A stretch of 31,852 bases of DNA, from IMG/VR virus record IMGVR_UViG_3300027668_000058, positions 1 through 31,852 of that record; one strand, written 5' to 3'. Source of the DNA: a virus. The notes beneath the pieces were generated by a model. That model was not told the DNA's origin, made no database searches, and was given only the letters and a program-made list of their open reading frames with translations. The translations under genes were made by a program, and so were the position numbers. Positions 30,774 to 31,852 of this stretch are shown piece by piece (position 1 is the stretch's first letter; each line of letters begins with the position of its first letter).

Positions 30774-31094
30774 TTAAGTTACTTCAAGAATACTCGCTAC
30801 TACGTGTAACCTGTTAGCAGTAGCCGCTGTTACTTTTAGTATCTCACTAGCGCCTACAACAAGGGGAGCGGTTAGTAATTCTACGGTGCCGTTAGCCCCG
30901 ACTGCTGCGGTTTTAAACAGGCTAAACACAGACGTTCCGTTGGTCAGGGTAACCGTTATTGTGTCTGCGTTGCCCGTATCTTCTGACACTATGATAGACT
31001 TTATTATGCCTGTTGTTAGTGCAGCGCAGGTGTACAACGTGGTCACGTTAGTGGTCGTGAGGTCTTTTTTAGCGTTTACATATACATTTCCCAT
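30774..31094 (-). CDS. Predicted beta-rich virion protein, 106 aa
   Basis: Thr/Val/Ala-rich protein with alternating hydrophobic and polar residues and glycine turns throughout, typical of a small beta-sandwich used for head or tail decoration. I chose the ATG at 31094, which overlaps the upstream stop (TAATG), over an in-frame start 15 nt earlier. No enzymatic motif or signal peptide is visible. Location among tail genes supports a virion role; the exact part is unknown. Confidence 0.7.
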   Translation of the reverse strand: MGNVYVNAKKDLTTTNVTTLYTCAALTTGIIKSIIVSEDTGNADTITVTLTNGTSVFSLFKTAAVGANGTVELLTAPLVVGASEILKVTAATANRLHVVASILEVT

Positions 31095-31282
31095 TAGCCG
31101 ATAAACCACCCTATAGCTTCAGATTGTTTCGCTAAAGAATTGTTTCGCAACGCGCTGTCTAACTGATTAAAATACAATCGCAGAACTTTATTAGCTTCTT
31201 CAAACTGAAACGGTTCGTATTCTTTAGGTGGGTATGGCAGCGCTGGCGCACGAAACCCTATGACATGATCGTTATTAGCCAT
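31094..31282 (-). CDS. Small conserved virion-module protein, 62 aa
   Basis: Contains P-P-K-E-Y-x-P-x-Q-F-E-E-A-N-K-V-L-R-L-Y-F-N-Q-L-D, a pattern I have seen in small proteins next to tail genes in marine phages. The core is one long helix (about 27-50). Both ends overlap neighbouring genes in TAATG, so it is part of a tightly coupled tail operon. Function unknown. Confidence 0.72.
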   Translation of the reverse strand: MANNDHVIGFRAPALPYPPKEYEPFQFEEANKVLRLYFNQLDSALRNNSLAKQSEAIGWFIG

Positions 31283-31852
31283 TACCGTCTCCCATCAGGG
31301 CGCATGTCAAGTCTAGGCGAACCTAGCTGCCATTGTACGCCTACAGTGGAGGACTCTATTTTCATAGACATTTGCCTACCTCTTACGCGAGTGTGTATTT
31401 GACTTGTGTATACATCAACAGGAGAACTAGCAGTGCGTATCACCGTCCCTGTGTTTACACCACTTTCAGAAACAGGTGAGTTAAACCCCGACCCCGAAGA
31501 GTTTAAAGGTTGTAATGTCATGTTTATAGTCGGGCTGTTGCCTGTAGACCCCTCAAAAGACACATCTGGTATCATCCTAGACACAAGCGCAAACTGGTGG
31601 CCGTCTTCAAGATCAAATTCAGCAGAGGTTATAAACGCAGATATAGCGGCAGGTGTAGCTGTCTCGTTGTCGTCAATACCCTTTTCGTGTTCTACAACCA
31701 CGCCGTTGTATGTAGTTGCGAGTGGGAAAGCCCGAAGTCCTGAGTCCAACCAAGCAGATCGTGCCATAGACCCATAATACCATATGTTATCGACATAGTT
31801 GTAAACTACGTAGCTGTCCGCAGTATCCACATCCGCAGAGCAATAGAACCAC
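31282..31852 (-). CDS. P22 gp10-like tail/DNA-stabilisation protein, 5' end cut by window edge
   Basis: The reading frame stays open to the window edge (upstream residues W-F-Y-C-S-A-D), so the 190 residues seen are the C-terminal part; the GTG at 31830 is not the true start. The visible part matches a phage stabilisation or tail-needle-associated family: Y-N-Y-V-D-N-I-W-Y-Y-G, then A-x-x-x-W-L-D-S-G-L-R, then a Ser/Gly/Asn-rich section and the ending R-V-R-G-R-Q-M ... V-Q-W-Q-L-G-S-P-R ... R-P-D-G-R-R. Such proteins close the portal channel and join head to tail in short-tailed phages. This supports a podovirus-like virion. The stop overlaps the next start (TAATG). Confidence 0.78.
   Translation of the reverse strand, partial: WFYCSADVDTADSYVVYNYVDNIWYYGSMARSAWLDSGLRAFPLATTYNGVVVEHEKGIDDNETATPAAISAFITSAEFDLEDGHQFALVSRMIPDVSFEGSTGNSPTINMTLQPLNSSGSGFNSPVSESGVNTGTVIRTASSPVDVYTSQIHTRVRGRQMSMKIESSTVGVQWQLGSPRLDMRPDGRR

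Noticed and set aside
1-31852. tRNA genes
   Set aside because: All intergenic gaps are short and none shows a cloverleaf with a T-arm GTTCNANNC box.

Overview
The window looks like roughly half of the genome of a tailed phage (Caudoviricetes), probably an uncultured marine phage with podovirus-like virion proteins. I base this on the tight operons with 1-4 nt overlaps, the phage-type replication set, and several structural proteins of a kind I recognise from marine phages. No integrase, terminase, portal, capsid, lysis or tRNA gene is visible. The head and packaging genes probably lie beyond the right edge, because a P22 gp10-like tail/stabilisation protein is cut there.

Layout. Positions 1-242 hold no convincing gene but contain two adjacent palindromes just before the first gene. 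From 243 to 12379 everything runs rightward: small early genes, a VRR-NUC nuclease, a DUF6378 protein, a family A DNA polymerase, a GIY-YIG protein, a Cas4/RecB-like Fe-S nuclease, a small basic protein, a SNF2-type helicase, a conserved phage protein, an excisionase-like HTH protein, a gp2.5-like ssDNA-binding protein and an AEP primase-helicase fusion. A strong rho-independent terminator at 12429-12455 closes this arm. From 31852 down to 12454 everything runs leftward: tail and virion genes, including two giant proteins of 2053 and 2253 aa that probably act as internal or ejected virion proteins.

The most unusual part lies at 28862-30715, inside the virion operon. There an acyl carrier protein with its phosphopantetheine serine, and a beta-ketoacyl-ACP synthase with an intact Cys-His-His triad, are translationally coupled. 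They are followed directly by a small protein that may have a GNAT-like fold, and then by the 2053-aa virion protein. No other fatty-acid genes are present. The cassette therefore either tunes host acyl-chain synthesis or supplies acyl-ACP for a dedicated acylation, possibly of a virion protein. That last step is inference.

Other notable signals are three copies of an 18-bp palindrome (TTCGGGCA-GK-TGCCCGAA) upstream of early genes, sigma70-like promoters at 7877-7905 and 1236-1264, and leucine at the PolA position equivalent to E. coli Phe762. In addition there are EF-hand/dockerin-like loops in two proteins, about nine 47-aa repeats in the 2053-aa protein, and a zincin-type HExxH motif in the 2253-aa protein.
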